From Hyalella azteca (lineage: Eukaryota > Arthropoda > Malacostraca > Amphipoda > Hyalellidae), in the NCBI RefSeq assembly GCF_000764305.2, contig NW_025941306.1:186001-250000 (forward strand): 64,000 bases of DNA, written 5' to 3'. Below the pieces are notes generated by a model that worked only from the letters and a program-made list of their open reading frames with translations, ran no database searches and was not told the origin of the DNA. Each line of letters begins with the position of its first letter. Within the stretch, counting starts at the first letter, position 1. Position numbers and translations under genes: made by a program. Of this stretch, positions 1-10,554 are shown one piece after another.

Positions 1-1744
1 CAGTGCTGAACTGCGTAGTTGGCAACAAAGAGCAGATTTGTATTGCCAGAACAAAGCAAGGATGCATTTCAAACATGTCCTAAACAGCTAATGCCAATTC
101 CTGATCGCAACATTAATATTACAGAGCATATTTGAAAGTTGACCGTACACACCTGGGCATCAAAGAGTTAACAATTAGATAGTAGATGATTTGTCTTGCA
201 GGGATTTTGCAACTCAGAAAATTATGGAAATGCTCTAGTTGCAGCTGTAACAATATATATATTCCATGCCAACACTGATGAAGTTGTGTGAGCCGCTGCT
301 CTTTTTCTTTAACAGGCAAGTTAAGCTAAAGAAATAAGTTAACTGTTTTATGATACTTTTTAGAAAGGACTGATTTCCGCATTTTAATTTTATTGCGGAC
401 ATCTTTTGCTAGATGTTCGCATGACATCTTGCAAAATTAAAAAATGATTGCTTGGAAAAATTTAAAGAACTAATTTATATGGGTAAAAAAGGGTTATTGG
501 TACAAGTTCAGCTTGTGTTTCATGTTACATGTGCTTTTCAAGCAATATGACAAGCAAGGCAACTTCACAAGTGTTAAGAAAAGTTCAGAAAATGTACCCC
601 TTCCTGATCAGAAAAAGTTCCCTTTTTTCCATCTGACCCTAATATCATTTCAGCATCTTCTTCATCCGAACAAAAAGTTGCACTTTTTGGGGTTTTCTTT
701 TTGAAACTTGTTTATACTATCAAGTTTTTCCTAAATAATTGGGCAAATAGATACAAAAGTTAGAAAAAGCCATGGAATTATAAACCTATATATTTTGTAA
801 ATAACAGCTTTTATACACCAGAAATACTGGAAATAATGGTAGATGTCACATTACACACTTAACTTTTAGTAGCTCTTTAATAATTAATGTTTACAAAAAA
901 AGTTTTGAGTGAACAAAATTCTTAATTTAGTCACAGTGAAGATGGAGCAGCACTGGAGTATAGTAATGAAACCTGGAGTTAAACCTACATATCAACTATC
1001 AAGCCTGGGCTGCCACCTATCCAGTGATGCTTGAAACACCTAGGGTTGATAACTCATCACCTAATAACACCACAGTGCAACCTAATATTATCCATGGGCT
1101 CATGCAACACTTAAAGGGTCAATGTTAGCCCATTTGACAGTATTTAAGAGAGATGTTTTGGTAAAATCTTCTGAAGACATTGATTTTGGTGCTGCTGGGT
1201 ACTTGTAGTACTTAATTAATAGGCTTATGAATGTGGACTAATTGAGGACCATAGTGAGCAGTGTGAAGCAATTAATCATTGTGTCAAAACCCAAAGGCTA
1301 GAGCTTTGGTTGAAACATACATACTGTATGTATGTATGTATATATTGCCCATGTTCTTTGTCAATCTAAGCAATTGATTGAAACTCATTTTCATTGCCAA
1401 TTCTAATTGATTATTCTAGTAAAGTGTCACTTACAATTTTGACTTCTGAATATTAAACTCTTTGTTTACATATAAATTTAAATTCTTCAATGCTATTTGT
1501 ACCTAAATTCCTGGTAGCTAGTGTTACCATTAGGAGGCAAGAGGTTAAATTTGCTATAGGTACTACTGCATACTACACAGTAGGTAATTGATCTAACAGC
1601 AACACTATGGTACCTACTGAAATTTGATGCCCCTTCTGGGTGTGCATAATGTTGCTGGTGCATACTTAGGCTCCTTAATAAGTTCTCAAACTGCTAATGT
1701 GATAAGGCAAATTAAATAAGACTAACCCTTTTTCTTTGTTATAG
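1..1744. other. upstream flank / 5' intron of the zinc-finger gene
   Basis: No supported coding exon was seen. The stretch is AT-rich and has a short run of ATGT repeats near 1322-1340. It ends in a good splice acceptor, a pyrimidine-rich run followed by TTATAG at 1739-1744. At least one noncoding 5' exon and the promoter therefore probably lie within or before this stretch, but I could not place them. Confidence 0.5.
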
Positions 1745-1831
1745 ATCAAACCCAATGCAACACAATGAGACAATGCTGCTCCAAACATCTTCCTTATAAT
1801 GTCATCTGCCATTAATGATTTCAAGTCTAAG
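1745..1831 (+). CDS. zinc-finger gene, exon with start codon
   Basis: The exon runs from an acceptor (TTATAG) to a consensus donor (AAG|GTAAGT). It carries 54 bases of 5' leader, then ATG at 1799 and 11 codons (MSSAINDFKSK), ending in phase 0. An in-frame TGA at 1766-1768 precedes the ATG, which supports this start. The phase matches the acceptor at 2247. An upstream ATG at 1755 opens a 14-codon ORF, described separately. Confidence 0.75.
1755..1799 (+). promoter_or_regulatory. upstream ORF overlapping the main start codon
   Basis: ATG at 1755 opens 14 codons. The TAA stop at 1797-1799 shares its last base with the main ATG at 1799-1801, giving the string TAATG. Such an overlap is known to allow termination-reinitiation or to repress the main frame. 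This is seen directly in the exon, but it assumes the transcript includes this leader. If an upstream exon continues the frame, it would not be an independent uORF. Confidence 0.45.
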
Positions 1832-4800
1832 GTAAGTGCCACCTTTGGTCAACATGCATATAATTTAGTATCATGAATTTTATTGTATGAAATTTAATCC
1901 TATTTGAAAAACTGAAATAATATCTATGTTTACTAAAAATTTAAAAGCAAAGAATAGTCCACAAAAATTCATATCTTTATAGAAAACGTTTTCTATAAAG
2001 ATATGAGTTTTTGTGGACTATTCTTTGCTCTTAAATTTTTAGTCAACTTGCGATTTAAGCAAATAAGTGACATTAATACCTACTTTAATGCCTATGTTTG
2101 TTATGATGTATTGCAAAGTCAGTGTATCTGAAGATATTGTGTCAATAAATTATTATATTTCTGAATTATTAATCTTTTATTTTATACCATACTATAGAGT
2201 TAATCGTTTTGTGATGGAATAAAAGAAAATTATTTCTTCTTTTGCAGCTAGATGGCCTACTAAGTTCTCTTCACACCCTGTCCAGTAGTGAGAAACAAAT
2301 TGCAGTATCAATCCTATCGTCAACACTGTCATCTACAATTTTTGTTAGCTCTAAGTCCAACTCATCCAGTGTATCTAATAACAAAGATTCAATTCCTTCT
2401 AGCATATCAGATTGTTATGAAAAAAAGTTTAACTCAAACTCACTCAGACGAACGCGATCTGCCTTGTGTGATTCTGTTAAAAGGAGAGCTCGCTGCAAGA
2501 AATTACCAAAGAAAAGAGTTGCTTTGGGGACAGGAGAAAGCAGTGAGTCAGTGACATCTTTAGAGCTTGCCCATCAAAACATAGACGATGACGTACAGCA
2601 CAATTGGTCTGAACACCACAAACCTGGTACAATATTGCTTCCACAGTCGTCGGAAGTCTTTCCACGACCGCAAGCGTGTCCTGCACTTACGAAAGCATTC
2701 GTATCATTCCAAGAAGCTAAAGCACAACTGCAAGAGAAGAGACCATTATGGGAAGAGATATGCAATGTTCCAAAAGCTAGAAATGTCGGCGAGCGACTCA
2801 AGCCGGCGGTACTCAAGCCTAGTGAAGTACCATCGGAGTCGGTGCGAGTTTTCTCAAGAACGAATTCAGAAACTTTCTCTGTTGGACTCGAAATGGGCGA
2901 GTTACAAACAGTATCACTCAAACCAGAGGGACAAGCGTCTATGGAAGTTTCTACATCATCAGGCACGCGTCAACAGGCATCATCAAAAGATAATAATGCT
3001 GAGAGAAAAGCTGAAGCAACTCAATCAGCTGCAGTCTCCATCAAGAATGAAAAAGATAGCAAGGAAAAGCCTATTGATAACGAGACATATCAACAAGCAT
3101 CGGTATCATTATCACAAGAGTGCAGCCCACGAACAGAAACTTTACATGCACATGTCCAAGGTTCTTCTATACCACAACAAGCTCAACGTTCTTTCCCTAA
3201 AGCTGTGCCGCTACAGCAACCGTCATCGATATCATTACAATATCACGAATCGTTACAGTCAGTGGTATGCCAAATCCCATCATCAAATGATGTCAACCAT
3301 CCCAGTTGTGGACATCTGCAAGCTCAAAGTTGCAGAGTACAACAAGAAGCGAGCGTTTCACAGATTCAAAGCTCTCTATCACAAGCGCAAGAGTGTGCTG
3401 CACCAAGCGCGTCAAGAATTCCACAAATCGAGAATGGAGGTTTGATGACGGTTGCATGCGCGACTTTGGAACAGGCAGAGGGCCGAGGCGCGATTTCAAC
3501 TTCCGTCGCATCCTCTTTGCCTTCAACAACGAGCTGCGTGCTGAATATTGGAGTGCCGAATGCAAGAACTTTTCCTGTGGACACCAATTCGAAGAGTCAG
3601 GATGAAATTGATTGTTCTATACATCCCTCGCCCCTCGCTTTGGACAAGTTCAGCATGGCGCGCGACCTCAGAGAAGCTACAGAAACACTGGAAAAATCTT
3701 TTTCAAGTTTAAAAGAGCAGCAACAGTGGCATCTTCAGCAACAGGCTTTAATTTTCGCGGAGAATATAAATGATAATTTTGGTTTGACTGATGCTGAGAA
3801 AATGTGCAGGCGAACACTTCTTGATAGTCGGGAAAACGAAGGTTGTGAACAGGCGGGAGGCCCGAGCTACACGTACCGGGCAACGCAGCTACTGGACCAC
3901 AGCCTGCGGGTGCTCGGCTTCAACCAGAACACCCGCGATTGTTATCTGAATGACGTGTTGACTACATCGCATTTCGACTTGCCCTCAGATTTCAGTGAAG
4001 TTCTTGATTACTCAATGCAAGGCAGGCCCGATAAGCTCATTGAGGAAGATGCGCCCACAGACCTCTCGGTTGAACATGACTTGGATATCAAGGGTGATGG
4101 AAGCATAATACCAGAATTTAGCGACGTGCTCCATGGAGTTGCGGAGGGGAGACAATCGCTAGATGGTAGCGAGCCTACTGACCTTTCCCTGTCTCATACC
4201 GATAAAGCGAGATGTGTCGTTAACGACAGTGCTGATTCCATTGATATGAATCACAGGAAATACGTCCATACTGATCCCTCTCATTCCTGCAACCTTCCTA
4301 GCTACCAATCTTTGGTCAATGGTACCTATGAGTACATCTTGATCAATGACACTTGTTCTTGCAAAACTGCTGCTGAAGATGATATCCCAGACCACCACGT
4401 TAGTAATTGCGAATCTATGCATCGCAAATGCGTGAAAAGGAAAATTCCGCGTTTGTCAAGAGATGATCCTGAGAATGCCAACGAATCGGCTGAGATTGTA
4501 GAGTTCGGTTCTCAGGACGTCGTGTACGACTTATCTCTCCCGCCTGTCTTGAATCCCCCCGTAAAAAGCCTGAACTGTGAAGCTTGTCCGTTACCTGAAT
4601 ACTCTGTTACTTTGGAAGACAGTTCAGCTCAAACCCCCCAAAGCAATGAAGCTATTTCCTTTGCCGAATTTTCTTTTGAATCTATCGTTCCCGAAAGTGT
4701 CAAAAAGTTCGCAACGTCTCCCACATTAACGATCCCACAAAGTGACTTTTCTTCTCAACTGAAGCTTCCCAGCTTTTCTAAAGCTCCTCTGCAATCGACG

Positions 4801-7800
4801 GATGTTGTTCGTTGTATCCCCACTACTCCTACCGATCCTTTGTCCAAGGAGTTTGCTAATACAAACCTGCCGCTTTTGGCTTCCTCCTCACCTTCAGAGC
4901 CACCAAAAGATATCTCCAACAAATCGTTGAAATCTCACGCTATTTCACCCTTCGTCGAAGTTCAAGCTGGTGCGAACAGTAATGGCGCAGCGACGCGTGT
5001 TTTTACGGATGAGGTTCGTCGATCTAAAGGTATACGACTCAATAAAATAAATAGAATCCGCTTACCGGATAGCATCGAATCAAGGACAAGAATAGTGCGT
5101 GAAAGAAACATCAAATCGCATCACGGTCTCGACAAGGAAATAGCTTCTGCTTTGAAGTCTTCAATATCTAGTACGAAGTCCTTAAAACGTACCACTAGAC
5201 CGACTTACATCTGCCAAATTTGCGGCTCTGAATTTGCTCAAAAGGTGGGTACATAGTTTTTGGCGTTATGTTGTGTGTATTTCGTCAACACAGATTCATC
5301 CATTCAATTATTTCCAAATATTATCATGTTTTTACTTTTATGTATGATGCCAAGAGTCAGTTTATTCATCATTCACTGTCATCGTTCTCTATTAGTTCAT
5401 TACGATTCGAGTCATACTGTAGGAAAGGTGTACGAACGTTTTCTATAAGACTTCAGTTAATTTACGTATTGCGCTCATAACAAGAATATAACTTGCTTTA
5501 TTAATCAATAATTCAGCTTCTTTTTCCACTTAAGGTATCGTACGTACGGCATACACGTGGCCACGACAACAACAAATGCAGGCTGTGTTCGTCGAGCTTC
5601 AGCTCGTGGAAAGCCTTGCGTGCCCATAGCCTCGTGAGTCACGGTGCCCAGCTCAGCGCTAAGACCTACGACTGTCAGCACTGCTGTCGTTCCTTCACCA
5701 AACGCGTTCTTCTGCACGCCCATACCGCCAAGCTCCACACGCGTCATGGCACGGTAGCTACTCTACCATATTGTTTATTTAACTGCATTATTTGTATATT
5801 GTTTATTGTGTAAGCCAAATAAGGTGCTCTGCTCTTTAGAAAAATATCGTCAGCAGGGCACTGACGGTGCACGGAAGCTTCTATAGGCTCGTCTGTGTAG
5901 TTAGTCATAACATCATATCAGATAATTTCACTTGATCTTAATCCTGGAATATTGCCAGTTGCCATATAACGTAATTAGTGCACAATCTAGGCACGCTTAA
6001 AAACCTCGCTGATTGTTCAACTTAGGTAAGAGTTCAGTAGAGTTAGGTTCAGTATCAAACACTATGTAAGCTACAAATGGATGCAATCAATATCGTTTAA
6101 ATCAAAGTAATCTTACATGTGTCTTATGTAGAGATGTTTTTCCTTAGCATGGAATATTTTTGTGTATTGCTATTTATCATTCAAGTTCAGGCTAACATTA
6201 TTCGCAATCTGCGAATTGTGCAACTTCTAAATCTGATTTTTCTCTTATGACTGCTTTTGTGCTTACAAATTTCTAAATTTGTAAACTAGTATTTTATAAT
6301 TTTTACTTGCGTTGTGCATCAATTTTTTCCGATTAGTTGATGATGTGAGATTTTTTCTCGAGAATTTAAGATTAAGTTAGAGCTTCTTCAGCACATGTGT
6401 CCTAAGTGTGGAGCTGAGCTCGCGAGTGCTGCAGCGCTGCGACAGCACCTGCAGGATCACTGCAACAAGAAGCTTCCCTGCAGCCTCTGCAACGCCTTCT
6501 TCAGCCGCCGGCAACCTCTTCTCAGACACCTCAAGGTTGCTAATAAATATTATCTTGCTCTTCAATCTGATTTAAGGCAAGATATCAAACAGAACCAACC
6601 AAATCGTAGTTTTTAGCGCATTTTCTCATTTATGAAAAAAATGCACTCTTGTGCTCGCCATGTCCGTCTGTCCGTCCCTCTGTCTGTCCGTCCGTCCGTC
6701 TGTCCGTCCGTGACTTCACGTTTTCGTCGACGAGAAAAGGCGCTCTCTGTCAGTCACTCACTGCAGTGAGTACTGAGTTATATTTTTTATAGGTTTGCAG
6801 ACACTGTCAGAGGCCGGCCGGACAGAGGCCGGCCGTGAAGCTGTTACTAATTGATCCTAAATCACAGCCAACTAATTCTGTATCACAAAAAACTCAGCCA
6901 TTATGATAATTCGGATTTTTACTTCAAAAATTCTTTCCAATGGGAACTTTTAAAATGTTGGTTGAGGACCTCTGATATAAATTGTCCGTACAAGAAATTA
7001 GCATTTGGTCTCAACTGTCGGTCAAAATACCATTGTTGTACACTCTTGGTCTTTTTGGGATTTGTAGGCTGCCTTCTTTCTTTATGTTTGTTAAATTGGT
7101 TTAATTTTTCCAATCAATTAGGTATATTTTTCGAGGTTCTTAATGACCCAGGAATTTTGTTAACATGCAAGGTCGGGTAGTGAAACTTTTCTTCTATAAA
7201 TTGATGTAGGTAATACGTTAATTATCTTTACCCCGACCCACTGACATTATTAGCTCTCTTTATATCTGTTACATCGAAGGTTCACCATTAATTAATTAAT
7301 TTTTAGTTAACTCATATCACAGTCTCTTCTTGGAAGTTGAGTTGTCACTGATAGTTGAAGTTCAACTTGTGCAGGGCCACGAACGTAACGCGTGCCCTGA
7401 ATGTGGGGCGGCATGCAGTAGCAGCAAGCAACTCCTCGCCCACTGCCGCGTCGCGCATCGTGCGCACGACCGCGACGGCTCTGCTTCAGCCGATGCTGCT
7501 TCTCGAAGTTACGTCCAGAGGACAAATAAAACTCCAGTTCCAGAAGCTACCCGTGCTCAATTACAAGATGACAGGTACAGTTCTCAGGAAAATGTTCAGG
7601 GTGATAATGAACGCACACGTAGAGCGTTTAAAGAGCGAATACCTAAAACTGTTAAATCTGAAAATGACGCAGCAAAAATATCCATTGACTGCACGGATAC
7701 CGAGTGTGGTGGGGTTGTTGCCGAGACTGATGTCTTGCAGGGAAGTGATACTGATGAAGTTTATATTCTGAAAGACACTCAAGGTATATTGGATGGCACC

Positions 7801-10554
7801 GATGATAATGATACTAAATGCGACAGTACTTCCTGCATGGAGAACACTTGTTCTTGTGTTGAAACTTTCATGAAAACTAAGGTATCTTCAAGCTTCCACA
7901 AAAGCTTTATTCAAAGCCACGCTCATCTCAAGCATGAAGAAACAAAAGCAAACTCCTCCAGTCCAAGCTCAGACGCGGATTTCTGTCGTACGTTGATTGC
8001 AGCGCAGGAATGTAGTGTTGGATGTCACACGGTGAACGCTGATGTCCCTTCTAGTGATAGCGCTACTGCGGCACAAAATGTTATCTTATGCTTATCCCAG
8101 AATGACTTTCCCAGCCTCAGTGTTAGCCCTGCCTTGCAAGAAGGAAGATGTCACTCGAACGACCTCGTCTCGAGGCAACATCGTCCAGCGTCCTCGTCCT
8201 GCTGCAAAGAGTTGCGACTCGCACGCTTCACTCCAATCACCGCTGCTCCGTCTAACGACACAACTTGTAACTTGACTCAGGGTCTTGACGAGTCTTTACA
8301 AATTTCCGATTTGAAACCCAAAGAACAATTAAAATCTGTCAAAGGGAGCCATATTAAGGTAGCAAACCTTGACCGCGCAGCGCCGGCTGGTCGCTCGAAG
8401 TTCCGCGCGCCCGCGCACGTGTACAGCCGAGCCCACCCGTGCCCCAGCTGCCCGCGCGTATTTGGCCGCCCCTCGCTTCTCAGGGAGCATCTTGCCTCGC
8501 ATTCCGGTGGGAAAAATTATTTGTATATTTAGTATATTTAACAGTGCATATATATTGGGTCGTGTCTCATAAATATTGTTCATTTTATGTGTCTCACATT
8601 TTCCTTCCAATTTTTTTTTCGTTTGTTCATGTTTGAACCTCTTTTTTTTTTTTTTCCTGAAGTAAATGCGATTAATTTATTTTTAAAAAAAGTTTTTCCA
8701 ATGTTGACGAGCCTGATTTTCTTTGCAGTATGTACTTTGTAGGGTTTGCCTTCATTGTTTTATATAATTTTTCATTCTGTTATTGAAATTACCATCGCTC
8801 AGTCTGAGTTTCTCGAGCACTCACTTCAGATTATTGAATGAATTTTTTGGTCTTCTCGCTCTGATTACGATTTCTTTTCTACGAATTTTTATGTATTGTG
8901 ACTGCACGCGGAACACGAATGGCTTGTGCTCTGCACTGCGTACGAACTTGATTGATTGCTGTTTTTATTCAGTTGTGCACGAGGGTTCATGTTGACAGTT
9001 TTACACATACTTCACAATAACACAATTATAACTTGTGATGGCTAATACTGGCAATATTTTCTAGTTTCAGGTGAACTGGCGTTCAGATGTGAACCATGCA
9101 GCAAGACCTTCGCCACCCGCAGCGGCTACCGCAAGCATCTGCTGTCAACGCATCACTCCTTATCTCGGCCTAGTACACAACAACTTAACGAAGCAAAAAT
9201 ACCCCAGAGAAACAAGCCTGCCCTGCATGACACTTGCGAGACGCAAGCAGTCTTAGACGATGGAGGCATTGAGCGAGAATGTCTTCAAGGCGACGCTGAG
9301 ACGCGTCCGAAAACGAAGAGCACGGCCGTCGGGGCGAGCAGCGAAGAAAATTCAACTTCATGCAAAACGAAACACTTTGAATCTATTTGTGCGCCTCCCA
9401 ATCTGGCCTCTAGTGAAGGAAACGACCACTTACCAAATGAAGTCAAAAGCGTTAATTCTAAAGTTTGCAGTTATAACGCGAACAAAAATATTGAAAACAA
9501 GAACTATCCGAACGTTTCTGCTGAGTTGGATGATGGTTTCAATAAGGAATTTCCTGATCGGCATGTCTCGTTGACACTGGGTTCCCAGAAGAGGAAAGTT
9601 GACATCTTGCATGGAAGCCAACAGCACCCGATTAATGATACGTCGAGTACAACTCTCTCGGCTTGGAACCAAACCGTTTCGAAGCGTAAATCCTCTGAAC
9701 CTGAATCTGGCAACGGTCTGCGGCGAGACGATGCGAGAAGCTCGATTAACGTGAATAAAAATGTAAATCAAACGATGAAGTCGATGGGAGAATTTAGGAA
9801 GTTTTGTAAAGCACAAGATAATTGCAGAAAGCCAAGTTACTCGTGCAGTTTATGTGACTACTCGACAAAGAATAAATTCTCTATGAAACGACATCTTGAC
9901 ACACATTTCAACCGGCGCCGATTTGTTTGTGAGGCATGCGGGAAGGCGTTCATGTCGCTCCTCAATCTGCAGGATCATCATGCCTTTGTTCATTCCACTG
10001 AGAAGAAGTTCAATTGTTCGCACTGTTGTTCAGCCTTCAAGACCCGGTCTACTCTTGTGCGTCACATGCAAAGACACTCTGATAATAAGCCTTACAAATG
10101 TCACTGCGGGAATAAGTACAAACGATTATCAGGTCTGAAAAAGCACAAATTAATGGCTCATAATGAGGTTTCCAACGTGCGAAAGCTGTTGAAAGTGCAG
10201 GTTGGGACTCCGCTCCTGTGTATCGACACCTTGGAGCAAAGAATGGAACCTGCGTCTGGCATGAACGCTTTGTGTCAACATGATCACGACGAGAGTCTCG
10301 GGCGGGAGTGTCGAAGAAGCAACGCTAAAAATAAAGCGTTGAAAAGTTTTAGCCTCCCAAGTATCAATCCACTTGATAATTTAGATCAAATTAAAGCCAA
10401 ATCACTCAGGCAAAAAAATGATCACGAACCCGAAGTTGTGGCCAAATCTGTGGGTCTAATTGATGGAGTTTTGAACCTAACGGTGACAGAATCTTTGCCC
10501 AAGATTTCAGAATCATTCGACAGCAACATAATTATCCTTGAAAATCTCCATTGA
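1799..10554 (+). CDS. twelve-finger C2H2 zinc-finger protein (spliced, six exons)
   Basis: Predicted nuclear DNA-binding regulator of about 2,002 residues. Coding exons are 1799-1831, 2248-5244, 5535-5753, 6392-6535, 7375-8506 and 9071-10554, and every junction keeps frame. Residues 12-1000 are Ser/Gln-rich and low in predicted structure. They contain PTDLS at 614 and 654 and YDLSL at 771, which resemble the PxDLS ligand of the CtBP corepressor. C2H2 fingers start at about residues 1000, 1025, 1057, 1086, 1113, 1138, 1487, 1515, 1767, 1795, 1824 and 1852. Fingers 1 and 5 are split by introns. Finger 12 has C-x-C instead of C-x2-C. I cannot assign an ortholog. The scattered finger groups and acidic spacer (1160-1485) differ from tandem KRAB-type arrays. 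A repressor role is inferred only from the PxDLS motifs. Confidence 0.88.
1932..2043. repeat. zero-loop palindrome, 56-bp arms
   Basis: Arms 1932-1987 and 1988-2043 are reverse complements with two mismatches and no spacer, centred on AACGTT. It lies in the intron between the start-codon exon and the large exon. It could be a fold-back or MITE remnant, or an RNA hairpin in the pre-mRNA. No protein-coding content. Confidence 0.85.
2248..5244 (+). CDS. zinc-finger gene, large N-terminal exon
   Basis: This 999-codon exon is open throughout. It runs from an acceptor (CTTTTGCAG) to a donor (AAAAG|GTGGGT), phase 0 at both ends. The encoded sequence is Ser-, Gln- and Glu-rich with a short glutamine cluster near residue 500. 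It carries three DLS motifs (DNA 4054, 4174 and 4525). A basic stretch at about 930-985 may be a nuclear localisation signal. The exon ends in the first half of finger 1 (CQICGSEFAQK), and both histidines come from the next exon. Long overlapping ORFs in other frames at 2.5-3.6 kb are shadows. Confidence 0.88.
5535..5753 (+). CDS. zinc-finger gene, exon with fingers 1-3
   Basis: Seventy-three codons, phase 0 to 0. The acceptor is CACTTAAG at 5527-5534. The donor is G|GTAGCT, which is weak but frame-consistent. The first ten codons supply the two histidines of finger 1 (R-H-T-R-G-H). Two full fingers follow, both C-x2-C-x12-H-x4-H, starting CRLC and CQHC. The next finger follows after a short RHGTH linker formed across the junction. 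Confidence 0.83.
6392..6535 (+). CDS. zinc-finger gene, exon with finger 4 and half of finger 5
   Basis: Forty-eight codons, phase 0 to 0, after the acceptor CTTCTTCAG. Finger 4 (CPKC, x12, H-x3-H) is complete. Finger 5 (CSLC, x12, H-L-K) is cut two residues after its first histidine. The second histidine comes from GGC-CAC at the start of the next exon, which restores H-x3-H exactly and is strong evidence for the junction. The donor AAG|GTTGCT lacks the usual A at +3. Confidence 0.8.
6610..6789 (+). repeat. GCGC-element, full copy 1
   Basis: Dispersed element of about 180 bp. It starts TTTTTAGCGCATTTTCTC, has a central (TCCG/TCTG)n microsatellite, then GTTTTCGTCGACGAGAAAA and a 3' block with the palindrome CTCACTGCAGTGAG, ending in GAGTTATATTTTTT. 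The GCGCATTTTCTC start is the reverse complement of GAGAAAATGCGC near the 3' block, so the middle can fold. Other copies lie at 29946 and 47759, with 3' halves at 28362 and 45996. It sits in an intron of the zinc-finger gene. Confidence 0.8.
7375..8506 (+). CDS. zinc-finger gene, exon with fingers 5-7 and acidic spacer
   Basis: It encodes 377 codons plus one base (exit phase 1). The acceptor is CTTGTGCAG and the donor is CCG|GTGGGA. It completes finger 5, encodes finger 6 (CPEC, x12, H-x4-H), then a spacer of about 330 residues rich in Asp, Ser, Thr and Cys with no recognised domain. It ends in finger 7 (CPSC, x12, H-x3-H). The spacer contains many cysteine pairs with no further finger spacing. 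Confidence 0.85.
9071..10554 (+). CDS. zinc-finger gene, last coding exon with fingers 8-12
   Basis: It enters in phase 1 (GT completes a glycine), giving the linker HSGELAFRC into finger 8, close to the classical H-TGEKPY-C linker. A disordered stretch of about 250 residues follows, then a compact block of four fingers at residues 1767-1873 with near-canonical seven-residue linkers. The last finger has C-H-C, one residue short. The frame ends at TGA 10552-10554 after about 130 residues without a domain. The clustered block is the best candidate for sequence-specific DNA binding. Confidence 0.87.

Noticed and set aside
2588..3605. Long ORFs overlapping the large zinc-finger exon in other frames
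   Set aside because: They are shadow frames. Only the chosen frame continues through fingers with correct C2H2 spacing across all junctions.
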